Source of the DNA: Streptomyces dangxiongensis
GTDB lineage: Bacteria; Actinomycetota; Actinomycetes; Streptomycetales; Streptomycetaceae
Direction of reading: 5' to 3'
Length of the DNA stretch: 64,000 nt
NCBI RefSeq assembly: GCF_003675325.1
Contig: NZ_CP033072.1
Location: 1-64,000, forward strand
The notes under the pieces are model-generated. The model was given only the letters and a program-made list of their open reading frames with translations, did not search any database and was not told where the DNA came from. The position numbers and the translations under genes are program-made. Below are positions 1-11,488 of the stretch, in pieces (the stretch's first letter is position 1; each line of letters starts with the position of its first letter).

Positions 1-1
1 C

Positions 2-955
2 TCAGCCCTGGCCGCGCGTACCCGGACACGGGCGGACGCGACGCAGGACGGCGCCAGAGCAGCCGCATTGCGTCACGCCGAGGTGGTGGACGCACTCGCC
101 GGCTTCGACTACCGCATCGACCTTCCCCCTCTGCCCGCCACTCCCGCCGACGGCAGCCTGATCAAGCAAGGCGCGGAGCTGGCGAGGGAGGCCGAAACCA
201 TGATCGGCCGCAGTCCGCGCGGTGTCACGGCACGCGCCCTGGCCGAGCAGTGGGAGCAGACCTTCGGACTTGTGGCGGCGGCTGTCGAACTGCCCGACGG
301 TCTGGACGGCCTGTCCTGGGATTCCGGGGACTTCCGTCTCATTCTTGTCGCCCGCACCCACCTGTGGACCCGTCAACGTTTCACCCTCGCCCACGAACTG
401 GGCCACATCCTGGCAGGGGACGCCGTCGAACGCCCCCTCGCCGAACACGTCACACCCAGTACCGACCAAGCTCTGGCGGAAGTCCGGGCCAACGCCTTCG
501 CAGCCGAACTGCTCATGCCGCGCTCGGAGTTGCTCGAGACCGTCACAGCACATGCCCGCCTGGACAAACAGGCACTGCTGTCGCTCTCCTGGGAATACCT
601 GGTCTCCCCCAGCGCCATGGCGACCCGGCTGCATGCTTTGGAGATCATCAGCGACGACGAACGCCGTCAGTGGTCGGCATGCACGACCCGTATGGCAGCC
701 CTGCACACCGGAGACCCGGGCCCGCACATGCAGTACGCCCAGCAGGCCGATGACGGCTGGTACTCCACCCGCCTGGCCAAACTGGCCATCTCCGCCTACG
801 TGCACGGAGACATCAGCATCCGCCTCGTTGCCACGGTGACCGGGATGGACCCCGACCAGCTGCTGGACCTGTTCCATCCAGGTCCCGACACGCTGGACGA
901 CGGGCCGCACGGCACCTCGGCCACCAGCCCTGCAGAACTGGCATTCTCCCCGTGA
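2..955 (+). CDS. XRE/ImmA-IrrE type Zn-metallopeptidase, 5' partial
   Basis: Predicted intracellular zinc metallopeptidase of the ImmA/IrrE (COG2856) family. These usually cleave or inactivate a partner repressor or antitoxin, often after an N-terminal HTH. The signature HELGH lies inside FTLAHELGHILAGD (bases about 379-420), and a downstream segment NAFAAELLMP matches the third zinc-ligand region of the family. The frame is open to the left edge of the window, so the true start and a likely N-terminal HTH are outside; a TTG at 68 is only an internal possibility. The stop overlaps the next start (GTGA, 952-955), so it is translationally coupled to the PIN-domain gene. This pairing suggests a toxin-antitoxin or regulatory couple (inference). 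Confidence 0.8.
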   Translation, partial: SALAARTRTRADATQDGARAAALRHAEVVDALAGFDYRIDLPPLPATPADGSLIKQGAELAREAETMIGRSPRGVTARALAEQWEQTFGLVAAAVELPDGLDGLSWDSGDFRLILVARTHLWTRQRFTLAHELGHILAGDAVERPLAEHVTPSTDQALAEVRANAFAAELLMPRSELLETVTAHARLDKQALLSLSWEYLVSPSAMATRLHALEIISDDERRQWSACTTRMAALHTGDPGPHMQYAQQADDGWYSTRLAKLAISAYVHGDISIRLVATVTGMDPDQLLDLFHPGPDTLDDGPHGTSATSPAELAFSP

Positions 956-1490
956 CTTTATGGTGGTTTCCCGATAACACCGTGCTGTGCAATTTCGCCG
1001 CCGCTGACTCGCTCGAGCTGCTGAGGAAGATCCTCGACGGCCGCGGGCGGTGGACCGAGGCCGTCGCCCACGAAGCACGCCGATCGGCGGAGTGCGCCCA
1101 TCCGCGACTGCATGACGTGGCCGCGGACCGCTGGCTCGGCGACCCCCTGGTCATCGACGACAGGGAGGCGGACACCGTGGAACGCGTGCGCCGGGCCGCG
1201 TTCGGCGGCTCGGCCGGCGCCCCCTGCAGCACCTGGGCGAGGCCCAGACCCTCCACGTCATCCAGAACTGGCCCGATTTCAAGGGCTCCTACTGGCTGAG
1301 CGACGATCGCGCCGCGTGCGACCTCGCCCGGCGCAAGGGCATCACCACACTGAAGACGAAGGACGTCCTGGCGTACGGCTGCAGCATGGGCGACGTCACT
1401 CACACCGAGGCCTACCGCCTGCTGCAGCGCATGCGGGACGCCGGTGAGCACGTGGAGATACCCGCAAGCGCCCGGGACCTGCTGACCTGA
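952..1490 (+). CDS. PIN-domain (VapC-like) nuclease, one frameshift
   Basis: Predicted PIN-fold ribonuclease of about 180 aa. The N-terminus has the first acidic residue in WWFPDNTVLCNF, the second in LGEAQT, and a third in SDDRAA, which is the usual D-E-D layout of PIN toxins. The frame breaks in a C run at 1220-1224; adding one C restores APLQHLGEAQTLHVIQNW, so I treat this as a likely sequencing deletion. It starts at GTG 952, overlapping the ImmA-like gene by 4 bp, and ends about 145 bp before the Wadjet operon. With its coupled peptidase partner it may act as a toxin. The target RNA cannot be told from the sequence. Confidence 0.65.
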
Positions 1491-1623
1491 GCGCCATGCA
1501 CCGCCCCGCCCGAGTCACAAGCGAGCATTTTCGGTCCTTGCCGATCGTTTCGCGAGGAATCACAACGGCCGTAACTAATCTAACTTTCAGCGCTTCCTGG
1601 CCCCTTGTGGCCCGTACAGAGCC

Positions 1624-1630
1624 GGAGGGG
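1624..1630 (+). promoter_or_regulatory. Ribosome binding site fixing the Wadjet operon start
   Basis: A GGAGGGG stretch six bases before GTG 1637. This is why I place the first Wadjet gene start at 1637 rather than at the in-frame ATG at 1496, whose extra 47 codons have no family-like content. Confidence 0.6.
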
Positions 1631-1636
1631 ATCAGG

Positions 1637-3220
1637 GTGACGGTCGACGACACCGAAGACGAGGACGGCCAGGAGGCAGAGCGCGAGGCGCGGCGGGATC
1701 TTTACCGTTACGTCACTGCGGACAGACATGCGGCCGAATACATCGCTGTCATGGACCAGTTCACCCGGACGCTGCTGACCGACCTGTCCGCGGCCGAGGT
1801 CAGCGAGGCCCTGGCCGAGCTCGGCATCCTCCTGTCCGCCGAGGAAGCAGAGACTCGCTGCTACAGCCTGGTGGGCTGGGGCAACCTGCTGCCAGTCGCC
1901 CGCGACCCGCGGGTACCCAGCATCGCCGCCCTGAGCCACTCCCGCGTCCGCTTCCAGGTCACCCAGCTCGGCGCCCTGGTGCACCAGCAGGTCACGGAGC
2001 TGCTCAGCAGACGGGACGGCGCCCGGGAGGTGGCACGAGAGCTCCTGGGCAGCATGGCCTCGCTGCTGAAGAACATCCTCGCGCAGGCACGCAATCCCCG
2101 GGCCATCGACGCCGAAACCCTGGCGGCCGACGTCACCACCGTCTTCACCAGCCACACGTACTTCACCGACACGGTCCGCCAGTTCTACGCCTACCTGGCC
2201 TCCGTGCTGGCGCGCTACGACCTGGCCGGTGAGGAGTACGCCACCTTCAAAGGACTGCTGCTGGAGTACGTGCACCTGATCGACACCGACGTCTCCCGCT
2301 ACTCCCCCGCCGTACGACAACGGCTCGAGGAGCTGCTTCCCTGGTGGACCATGTCCTGGCCGCGCTGGGCTCACTGCCCACCCTGGCCTCCCCGGACGGA
2401 ACTCCGATCGAACGGCTGCCGGGACGCCGGCACGGGGACTGGGTTGAACTACTGTCCTGGTACCGGGGCGACAGCGGCCAGTCGGGCCCGGCTCACCTGA
2501 GGGCGACGGCTGAGAAGGCGCTGGGCCAGCTGCTGACCAACGCCCGCCGCATGCTCACCTCCGCCGGTACCGGAGGGGCACGCCGCAGCGACCTGCTGCA
2601 CCTGGCCAGCCTGTTCGCCCAGGCCAGCGTGGGAGAAGCGCACCGTGGCTTCGCCGCCTCGTTCGGCGCCTACTCCGCCCGTCATCTGGGCTTCGGCCCG
2701 GACGAAATCGACCCGCGCGACACCCCCGCCACGTCCTGGTGGGACGCACGCCCGGTGGACGTGCCGGTCTCGTTGCGCGAGCGCGGCGACCGCGCCGCCC
2801 GCGGCCGCTCCTCCCGGTCCCCGACCCCGGCATGGACATTGTGCGGCTGCAGGAGCAGGCCGCCCAGGACGCGGCCGCACGGCAGGCGGCCGCGGACGAA
2901 CTCGCGGCGGCCGTGAGCTGCACGAACAACACCTCACCCCCTCCGCCCGCGACCTTCTGCTGGACAAACAGTCGGAAGCTGCCGACCACGGCTTCACTGC
3001 CCAGGGCCCCGGACGCGCGGACGATTTCGACCTCCAGGTAACCGTGCACGCGGAAGACTCCGACAGTCCCACGGTCACCCACTCCGACGACGGCGACATC
3101 ACCTTCTTCCGCCTCAGGCTGTACGCCTCACGCCCCGGCACAACCCCGGCCAGTGCCTTCCCGGACGAACCCGGCGACGACAGCAATGACGAACTCCGGC
3201 GGAAGGGCCAGCAGCTGTGA
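1637..3220 (+). CDS. Wadjet DUF2397 (TIGR02677) subunit, frameshifted
   Basis: First gene of a four-gene SMC-like defence operon (DUF2397, DUF2398, TIGR02680, DUF2399). DUF2397 proteins are thought to be kleisin-like parts of a complex that recognises and linearises plasmid DNA. The product is about 528 aa, in the family's normal range. The N-terminal half (LYRYVTADRHAAEYIAVMDQF onward) is helical and well conserved; the C-terminal third ends in a beta-rich stretch (FFRLRLYASRPG). The frame shifts near 2340 (CCC run at 2339-2341), near 2800 and near 2915; each join restores family-like sequence, so these look like base-call errors. The stop overlaps the next start by 4 bp (GTGA, 3217-3220). 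Confidence 0.75.
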
Positions 3221-4459
3221 GGACAAGCCCGCTACCGACGGCCTCCACCGCTTCCCACGATGCGGCCGAGCGGCGCCTGGCCGCACGCATCCTGCTGGCC
3301 CGGCCCATTCTCACGCTGCACCAGCAGCCGGAACAGCTCGCGCTGGTGCGCCGGCACGCCACCGCGCTGCGTTCCAGCTTCGGCCGGCTGCTGGGGTACC
3401 ACCTCATCGTCGAGCACTCCTTCGCCAGACTGGTGAAGACCCCACCCAGCAGCGACAGCCCTCCTCGGCCCGTCCAGCGTGGGGACAGCCCCGCATTCAC
3501 ACCCCAGGCCTACGCGCTGCTGAGCCTGGTGTGCGCGGGGCTACTGAATCCCGGAACCGGGGAATGGCTCTTGGTGTCTGCGCTGGTCGAACAGGTACGG
3601 GCGGATGCGGTGTCGGCCGGCGTTGCCCTGCGTGACACCCCCGCGGAGAACCGGAGGCTGGTGCAGGCCATCGGCCTCCTCGTGGACTGGGGGGTGCTGA
3701 CCGAGGCAGAGGGATCCCTGGCAGCCTGGGGGAACGCCGGGAAGAAGCCCTGTTGCACGTCCACCGCGCCCTACTGCCGCACGTGCTGCCCCGGCCGCTG
3801 CGCGACGTCAACCGCCTCGGCGACCTTGCGGATCGCCTGCCGGACACTCTCCGCGAGCCCCGGCGCAGCCTGCGTCGGCGCCTGGTGGAAAACCCTCTGG
3901 TTAGACGCGAGGAGCTCCCCGAAGAGGAGCGTGACGTCCTGTCACGGGAACGCTCCGAGCTCACCCGCCTGCTGGAGAGAACTTCGGTCTGACCCTGGGG
4001 TGAGGGCTGAGGGTGCCCTCGCCTACGACGCCGAGGGCACCCTCAGCGACGTGGTCTACCCCGGGTCCGGCACCGTGCGCCAGGCGGCGCTCCTGCTCAC
4101 CGACGCTCTCACCGACCTAGCTCGCCCCGCCGCAGGACAGCACGTTCCCGGTACCCCGGCAACCCCGGGATGCTGGCGTCATGGGAGACCGTGCGCGCCG
4201 AACTGGAGACCCTCGCCTCCCGTTACACGCGGACTTGGGCGGGCGTCTACACCAGTGACCCGGACCGTCTGCAAAGGAAGTCGTCGCGCTACTGGAGTCC
4301 ATGTCGCTGGCCCACAGCCTGCCCGACGGGCTCGTCCTACACCCGGCGACAGCCCGCTACCGCCCCAACCTCACGCTGCGGCTGCTCGCATCGCGCAGCG
4401 GCCCGCCTCACCCGCACCCGACTCTGTTCACCGACTCCTCAGCTGAAGAGGCTTCGTGA
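3217..4459 (+). CDS. Wadjet DUF2398 (TIGR02678) subunit, frameshifted
   Basis: Second gene of the Wadjet-type operon, about 413 aa. It corresponds to the small accessory (KITE-like) subunit that binds the SMC-like ATPase complex. The N-terminal domain (AARILLARPILTLHQQ, then AFTPQAYALLSLVCAGLL and LVQAIGLLVDWGVLTEAEG) has the winged-helix pattern of the family. Frame changes near 3740, 3990, 4145 and 4280 are each reversible by one base. It overlaps the DUF2397 gene by GTGA and the ATPase gene by GTGA (4456-4459), so the operon is tightly coupled. The family call rests on sequence pattern and on position between DUF2397 and TIGR02680. Confidence 0.7.
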
Positions 4460-7400
4460 ATACCCTTGCGTTCCCTGCCCCGCGCCCGCCCGCCGACCAG
4501 GGAGGACCCTCCAGTCCGCGGCCAGAACTATCCGCACCGGTTGGCGCCTGCACAGGGCTGGCATCGTCAACGTCTGGTACTACTACGACCAGCGGTTCAC
4601 CCTGTCCGGCGGCCGCCTCGTGCTACGCGGGTCCAACGGCTCCGGCAAGTCACGGCATTGGAGATGCTCCTGCCGTTCGTGCTGGGACGCCGACCGACGC
4701 CGCATGGACGCCACCGGGTCGGCAAGGTCCGCCTGGAGGACCTGCGTGCAGGGGGCCAGGGCCAGGCGAACCGGTTGGGCTATGTCTGTGTGGAACTGGC
4801 CCGCGCCACAGACGACGGGCGCCAGAGCAGACCGGCTACCTGACCGTAGGGGCGCTCATCCGCTACTCGCACAGCCGCGTGAGGCCAAAGCCTGGTACTT
4901 CCTCACCCGCTGCGCTCGATCACGACCTGGCGCTGCTCGATGCCGGGCGCATCCCACTGTCCAAGGAGGCTTGGCCCAGGCCATTGGCGCGGACCGGCTG
5001 ACCTCCTCCCCCGACACTCACCGCGACCGCGTCCGTACGGCTGTCTTCGGGCTTCACGGCGACCAGGGGCGCGAACGGTATGCAGGGCTGCTCCAACTGC
5101 ACACCCTGCGCTCCCCCGACGTCGGCAACCGCATCGACGAAGGACTCCTGCCCCAGATCCTCTCCGCGCCCTGCCGCCGCTGTCCGACAAAGCCATCGCC
5201 ACCGCCGGCGAGGAACTCGACGGCCTGGAAGAAACCCGCGCAGCCCTGGCCCGGCTGGAGGCCGCCTACGGCCACGTCTCTGACTTCCTGAAGGTCTACA
5301 CCCGCTACGCCGCCGGGGTGTGCCTCACCATGGCTGACCGTGCACACGAGGCTGCCCTGAACGCCCGTCAGACAGACACGGACGCCACCCGGCTGGAGTC
5401 CGAGCACACACGGCTCGTCCACGACCATGGCGCCGCTGAGACGGAGGCCGCCGAACTAGGCGGCTACGCCGAGGAACTCGCGGCCACCGTCAACGGCATC
5501 AAGCAGTCGAGCCAATACAAGGCAGCCCGCGAGCTCAGCGAACGCCTCAGCACCCTGCAGGCCCTCAAACTGGTCTCGAGCACTGCGCTGCACACCGCCC
5601 ATGCCGCCCGTGAAGAAGAAGAGCGCACCGCGCAGGCCTGTCACGAAACAGCCCAGGACGCCTGCGACGCCGCTACGAGTGCCGCACAGCTGGTCAGCCA
5701 GACAAACGATCTGCTGGCGCGCACCGGGCTGAAGCTGTCACTGCCGCGCCGTCCGTCTGCAGTTGAGCCTCCCCCCCCGTCGTGGAGGCGGTACGCACGA
5801 ACATCGAACACGATCCCGAGCCCGTGACCCGCCCCGCACCGGCCCGCCTTGCTCCCGAACCGGACAGGGTTCTTGAATCTCTTGATGCCCTGCGCGAGGC
5901 AAGCAGGTCTCTGCGGGCCACGGCCGCCAGCCGGGCGCAGCAGGGGGCCGCACGCGCCGATGAGGCCAGGCAACTGGCGTCCGACCGTGAGAAGGTCCTG
6001 CGCACCCAGGACCGTGCCGACGATGCAGCCCAGGCCGTCAATGCCGCAGAAGAGATGGCCCGTACGGCCGAAGCAGACCGTGACCAGGAAGCCACCGAGC
6101 TGGCACTGGCCTGGCGCGCCTGGACAGCCACTGCGCTCACCGGCAGCTGCTGGGCGACATCGACTGGCGCAGCACTGCGCTCGCCCCGCTGCTCGACGAG
6201 GTCGACGCGCTCGCCGGAGATGAGTCCGAGCCCGCGCACGCCGAACGGGAACTGGCCCTGCTGGATGCGGTAGCCCAGCAGGCGGCCGCCCCCGCACGGG
6301 CACGGCACGCCCAGCAGATCGCCGAACTGGCCGCCCAGGCGGCCAAGGACCAGATCCAGCGGCAAGAACTCCTGGCCGAAGCCGAGCAGTTGCGCAACGC
6401 GCAGGATCTGCCGCCGGCCGTACCCGAATGGCTGGGCAGCCGTCCGCCTCACACCGTGGCGCTGTGGCAGCTGCTGGACTTCAAGCCCGGCGTGGACGAA
6501 GAAGTCCAGGCCGGTGTGGAGGGCGCGCTGTTGGCCTCAGGCCTGTTGTACGGGGAAGTCACCACCGGCGGGGAGATCCGCGCCAGGAACGGGCAGTTAC
6601 TGCTCACCGCGCAGGGCCCGCAGGCGCTGAGGTCTGTACGAACCTTGCTGACCCCGGCCGAGAACGCCGCCGTCGACGCGACCGTGGTGAACGCAGTGCT
6701 GGACCGCATTGCGCTGGAGCCTGGCCATCCCACTTGGCTGTCCCCCGACGGCTCCTGGGGCAACGGCCCCTTGACAGGGTGCTATCGTCCTGCGGCCGCC
6801 CGGTTCATCGGGGCGGCCGCGCGGGCGGCCGCGCGCGCAGCGCGCCTGACGGAGATCGACGACCTGCTGCAGCTACAGCAGCGGGGGCAGGAACGCAGCG
6901 AGCACCACGATGTCCTTAAGGATGCGTCGAAGGCACTGGAGGAACATCTGGTGCGCGCACCACGCTCTGCACGGTTGGCGACCCTGCGTCTGCAGGCCGC
7001 TGCGGCGCGCGCACAGATTGTCGCGCGCCGCAGGGAGGCACGTGCTCTGGCAGAGGAAGCAGAGCGGATGCAACGGGCCTGGACCGCCCGCAACCGTAGC
7101 CACCAGGAGATCTGTGCGGCACTGGGGATGCCTGAGGACATCGATGGACTGCTGGCAGTGCGCGGATACGCACAGCAGGCGCAGGCCGCCTGCAGCAACG
7201 TGGATCACGCCGTCGAGACGGTCACCAGTCATCTGGACCGCCACCGTAAGGCTTGGGGCCGTCTCGACCCGGTGCAGGAGCGTCGCACACAGGCCGAAGA
7301 GACCGCAGAGTCCGCCTGGCTGACCTGGTCAAGAGAAGCCGCGGCACTTGCCGCGCTGCGTGAGGCTCTGGGCGCGGATCCTGATCAGGTGCACCGTCGG

Positions 7401-8668
7401 CTGAAGGAGGCGGAAGCGGAGCTGAGGCGCACCGAGGACAGACTGCGCCACTCCCGCTCCCAGATTGTGAAGCTCACGGGCCTGGTCGCCTCCGCGGAGG
7501 AAAAGGCGCAGGTCGCAAGACAGAAGGCCGTCGACGCCAAAGCGGCACTGATCCAGCAAGCCCAGGTGCTGCATCAGCGTCTGGGTCATCCCTCGATCGC
7601 GGTCGCGCTGGCGGCGGGGACACAGCCACCGCCTGTGCTGCGATCACCGGATCCCGCAGCCGATGACGTCCTAGCCGCTGTCCGCCAGGTCCGCGCGGCG
7701 GTACAGCGGCCGGACAGCACGGCGGACGCCACTGCTCTCATGCGGGCGCTGTCCCTTCTGGAACGTAACACCGCTGGCGCATACGACATCACCGTCACCG
7801 TTGAGGACGACCTCCACGTCGTGGAACTCGCCGATGCCACCGGGCGCCGCCATATCGCCGATGCCGCAGCAGACCTGCGTGAGCGTCGGGACCGCGGCCG
7901 CGGTGCGCTCACCCAGCGCGAGCGCACCGCCTTCCACAACTTCGTCCTCGGCGGCATGGCGGAAGAACTCCGCCAGCGCCTGAAAGAAGCCGAGGAGTTG
8001 GTGAAAGCGATGAACACCTCGCTCGGCTCGATCACGACCAGCCACGGCATCGGTGTGAAAATCGACTGGAGGCTGTCGGACGCTGCCGGGGAAACATCAC
8101 CCAGATCAAAAGGCTGATGCGGCGTGACATCAGTGTGCTGCGCGACGCGGAGACCGAGGAACTCATCGACCGTCTCAAGACGCTGGTCGACGAGTCCTAC
8201 GGCCGCGACCCCGAGGCCGGGTATGCCACCCACCTGCGCATGGCGCTCGACTACCGCACCTGGCACGTCATGGACGCCATCATCACCGGACCTGAGCGGG
8301 GCCAGGAACGCAAGATCAGCCGCCGGGCCAAACTCTCCCAGGGCGAAACACGTTTCGTGTCGTATGTGACTCTCTTCGCCGCCGCCGACGCCTACCTCAA
8401 GAGCCTGCCCGACACCGGCTTGGCACTGAGGCTGATCCTGCTGGACGACGCCTTCGCCAAGGTCGACCAACGCACCATCGGTGAACTGATGGCTCTCCTG
8501 GTGCGTCTGGACCTCGACTTCGTGATGACTGGACACGCTTTATGGGGGTTCTTCGCCGATGTCCCACAGATGGACACCTACGAGGTACGGCGGGATGAGG
8601 GAACCGCTGCTGTGACCACCCACGTCCACTGGGACGGCCACACCCGTCACCTTCAGACGGTCTCATGA
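4456..8668 (+). CDS. Wadjet SMC-like ATPase (TIGR02680), frameshifted
   Basis: Motor subunit of the Wadjet-type complex, about 1,400 aa. The start of the protein has WRLHRAGIVNVWYYYDQRF and a Walker A GSNGSGKS (about 4632-4655). Long coiled-coil segments rich in A, E, R and Q fill about 5190-6330 and 6800-7600. The ABC signature KLSQGET lies at about 8330-8350 and Walker B LILLDDAFAKVD at about 8428-8465, so both halves of the ATPase head are present. Shifts occur next to Walker A (a GG at 4654-4655 should be GGG), several times between 4800 and 6390, and near 8090. From 6390 to 8090 the frame is clean. It couples to the next gene by ATGA (8665-8668). Function: DNA-loop extrusion for plasmid sensing (known from Wadjet studies; inferred here). 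Confidence 0.8.
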
Positions 8669-9970
8669 CTTCCCTGCCCCCTCCTCTGCCGCCTTCTCTG
8701 CGCAATTACCTCAGCGATCCCAGTCTCACGGCGCTGTGGGACAAGGCCAGAGACCGGCTCGAACGCAACCGTCTGTCCCCCACGGGCACCATGCAGGTCC
8801 ATCTTGCCGCCGAGGGTGCCAAGCGGCTGGGCGGACTGCTGGGCACCCGTGTGGAACCAGGACTGCGCCGCGTCCAACTCGCGGCCCTCGACGCGGCGCT
8901 GCGGGCGTCGTCCGCCCAGTGCGGGCTTGTCGCTGTCGTCGCCGAACTCACCGGCCGTCCTCTGAGTGACCGGCAGGCGGCCAAGGACGAGCGGGAGACA
9001 GCGTGGACGGCGGTATGGCAGGGCCTCGATACCGAACTGGCCCGCAGCGGGCTGGCCGAGGCCGTGTGGATCGCCGGCTGGATCTCGGATCTGCGCGGCA
9101 ACGGCATCCTGACCCGCGCGGGCGCAGCAGCCGCGACGACGGCGCTGCGGGACGCCGTGCGCACCATGGCCGTCCTGAACCTTGCGCACATGCCATCGGC
9201 CGGTGGTCCTGCTTTGCAGTCGGCGCGGGGGTGGGAACTGGGTGAACTCGCCGCGCACACCACTGGCGACGCGCATGGCCTCGACGAGGGGCGCCTCGCC
9301 GGCACACTGACCCTCAAAGGGATCGCTGCGGCGTGTGCCCTGCCCGGATCGGAATCATCGGCGGGCCGGAGGCTGCTGTGGGAACAGGGGGTGTCAGCGC
9401 CGATTTACTATCGGGCACTGTCATCGTGTGGAGACTGGCCCGCCCGGGTGTGACCTCTGGTCGTCGATGATGCGTGCCCGCAGCGACATCGGCCTGGCCA
9501 CCCATCTGACCATGCATGAATTGCGGACCGCCGCCGACGGCGTGCTGCTGACCGCACCGGAGACGACCGTGCGCTGGTGCGAGAACCCGCAAGTTCTGCA
9601 GGCGGCCGCGCGTCATGGGCTCCCCGGAATCCTGGTATGCGGGAGTGGGAACCCCTCGAGCGCTGGATGGGAGTTACTGCGGCGGCTTCTCAAGGATGGC
9701 GCGCAGGTCCTCTACCACGGCGACTTCGACTGGCCAGGTATCACGATCGCCGAGCGGGTGCTCCGGCTGGGGGCTCACCCGTGGCGCTTGAGCGCTGCCG
9801 ACTACCTCGATGCACTCGCCGAACTGCCCACAGACCGTCTCGCCCCTCTGGCCGGGGATCCCGTCGCAACCCCGTGGGACCCGGATCTTGGGCAAGCGAT
9901 GAGCCAGCGGGGCCTTGCCGTGCACGAGGAAGCGCTTTTACGCCGGCTTCTTCCCGACCTCTCTGGCTAA
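8665..9970 (+). CDS. Wadjet DUF2399/TIGR02679 nuclease subunit, frameshifted
   Basis: Last gene of the operon, about 434 aa. DUF2399 is a TOPRIM-like domain; in Wadjet it forms the nuclease that cuts plasmid DNA. The N-terminal half (residues about 1-255, SLTALWDKARDRLERN onward) is the TIGR02679/DUF3323 region. The C-terminal half carries GILVCGSGNPSSAGWELL and the acidic YHGDFDWPGITIAERVL, the Asp pair expected of TOPRIM. There is one frame change around 9400-9450. The TAA stop (9968-9970) overlaps the stop of an antisense transposase scrap, so mobile DNA lies directly against the operon end. The four genes together make the operon complete. Confidence 0.75.
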
Positions 9971-10157
9971 CTGATCGTTTCAGCATGAGGTTCGCAAGCG
10001 GCGTGGCATATGAGGCTGCAGGTCAGTTCGAGTAGGCCGTGATGGAGATCCGCGCGTCTCTCATAGCGGACACGGAGTCGTTTGGCCCGGGAGGCTACGA
10101 GCAAACGGGGCTGCTGACCGGACGGCTTGAACAGCCGCACGGCGCTTACAACGGCTA
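9967..10157 (-). pseudogene. IS5-family transposase C-terminal remnant
   Basis: The minus strand encodes RLRVRYERRADLHHGLLEL, the usual C-terminal helix of IS5-family transposases. The rest of the gene is missing: it is cut by the 24-bp terminal repeat of the next IS at 10144. It is therefore an older element truncated by a later insertion. Confidence 0.55.
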
Positions 10158-10626
10158 ACACAATGAGCCGAGCTGTCGGTGGGTGATCAAGCAGCAGGCA
10201 AGCTTGAGGAACGCTTCGTGGATGTCGGCCCGTCGTTCCCAGCGGATCCGAAGACGCCGGAAGCCATGGAGCCAGGCGAAGGTTCGCTCGATCACCCAGC
10301 GGTAGGTGCCGAGCCCTGTGCCGTGGCGGGTACCGCGGCGGGCGATGGCGGGCACGATGCCTCGGGCACGGACCTGGTGGCGGTAGATGTCGTGGTCGTA
10401 GCCGCGGTCGGCGAACAGCGAGTCCGGCTTGCGACGGGGGCGGCCGATGCGGCCGCGTACCGGCGGGATCGCGTCGAGGAGTGGCAGCAGCTGCGTGACG
10501 TCGTTGCGGTTTCCACCGGTCAGCAAGACCGCGAGCGGGGTGCCGTGCCCGTCGGTGATCAGGTGGTGTTTCGAGCCGGCCGGCCGCGATCGACCGGCGA
10601 CGGGCCTGTGTGCTGCCCCCTTTTAA

Positions 10627-11488
10627 GACGTGTCCTACATGGCCAGTTGGCAGTTGTGCTGGACATGGGGAGTGGACGGTGGGGATGGATCGTTCCGGAC
10701 GGCTTGTGGGAGATCGCGAAGCCGTTGCTGCCGCCGGCGCGGGCCCGGCCGCAAGGGGGCGGTGTCGCGAACATCGATGATGAGGCGGTCTTCGCCGCGA
10801 TCATCTACGTGCTGGTCAGCGGCTGCGCCTGGCGGGCACTGCCGCCGTGCTTCGGAGCGTCGAAGTCGACCGTGCACCGCCGCTTCGCCATCTGGTCTCG
10901 TGCTGGAGTCTGGGGACGCCTGCATCAGAAGGTGCTGCAGCTTCTGGACGAGCGGGACTTGGTCGACCTGTCCCGTACGGTCCTCGAATCCGCGCACGTG
11001 AGGGCTAAAAAAGGGGCGAACTTGCAGGCCCGAGCCCCGTGGACCGGAGTAAGCCCGGTTCCAAGATGCACGTCCTGTCCGACGCGAACGGACTGCCCTT
11101 ACGCGTCGGACTCTCCGCGGCCAACACCCACGACAGCCTCGCCCTGAAGCCCATGCTGTCCCACTTCCACATGGGACACGAATCCCACGCGACCGATTCC
11201 AAGCCTCAGCGGCTTCACGCGGACAAAGCCTACGACGTACCTCACCTGCGGCGATGGTTATGGGGCAAGCACATCGGCGTCCGCATCGCCCGCAAGGGCA
11301 TCGACTCAAGTGAACGGCTCGGCCGACGCAGATGGGTCATCGAGCGCACCATGTCCTGGCTGACCGGCTACCGCCGACTCAACCACCGCTACGAACGGAA
11401 ACCAGGCAACTACCTGGCCTTCCTCGGACTGGCAGCCGCCCTGTGCTGCTACAAACGGCTCCTCAAACTGGCCATGTAGGACACGGTC
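10627..11488. mobile_element. IS5-family element (inner), 862 bp with TAA target repeat
   Basis: Imperfect inverted repeats built on GTGTCCTACATGGCCAGTT lie at both ends (from 10627 inward and to 11488). A direct TAA flanks it at 10624-10626 and 11489-11491. Removing the element and one TAA restores the outer transposase codons (GCC TTA AAA read on the minus strand), which proves the insertion site. Confidence 0.85.
10656..11479 (+). CDS. IS5-family transposase of the inner IS (two overlapping frames)
   Basis: Intact-looking DDE transposase read in two frames, as in the IS427-like group of IS5. The first frame (GTG 10656 or ATG 10665) holds the helix-turn-helix region (IVPDGLWEIAKPLLPP, FGASKSTVHRRFAIW). 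After a run of six A followed by G (11008-11014) the -1 frame gives RGELAGPSPVDRSKPGSKMHV, then HADKAYDVPHLRR and RRWVIERTMSWLTGYRRL with the second Asp and the Glu. A programmed -1 frameshift at the A6G run is plausible; a sequencing slip is the alternative. Confidence 0.7.

Noticed and set aside
1496..1636. An upstream ATG that would extend the DUF2397 protein by 47 residues
   Set aside because: The extension is not family-like, and GGAGGGG lies at the correct distance from GTG 1637.
10179..10620. Plus-strand open frame continuous with the inner IS transposase
   Set aside because: Only the part after 10656 is transposase; the rest is antisense to the outer IS transposase and lies outside the inverted repeat.
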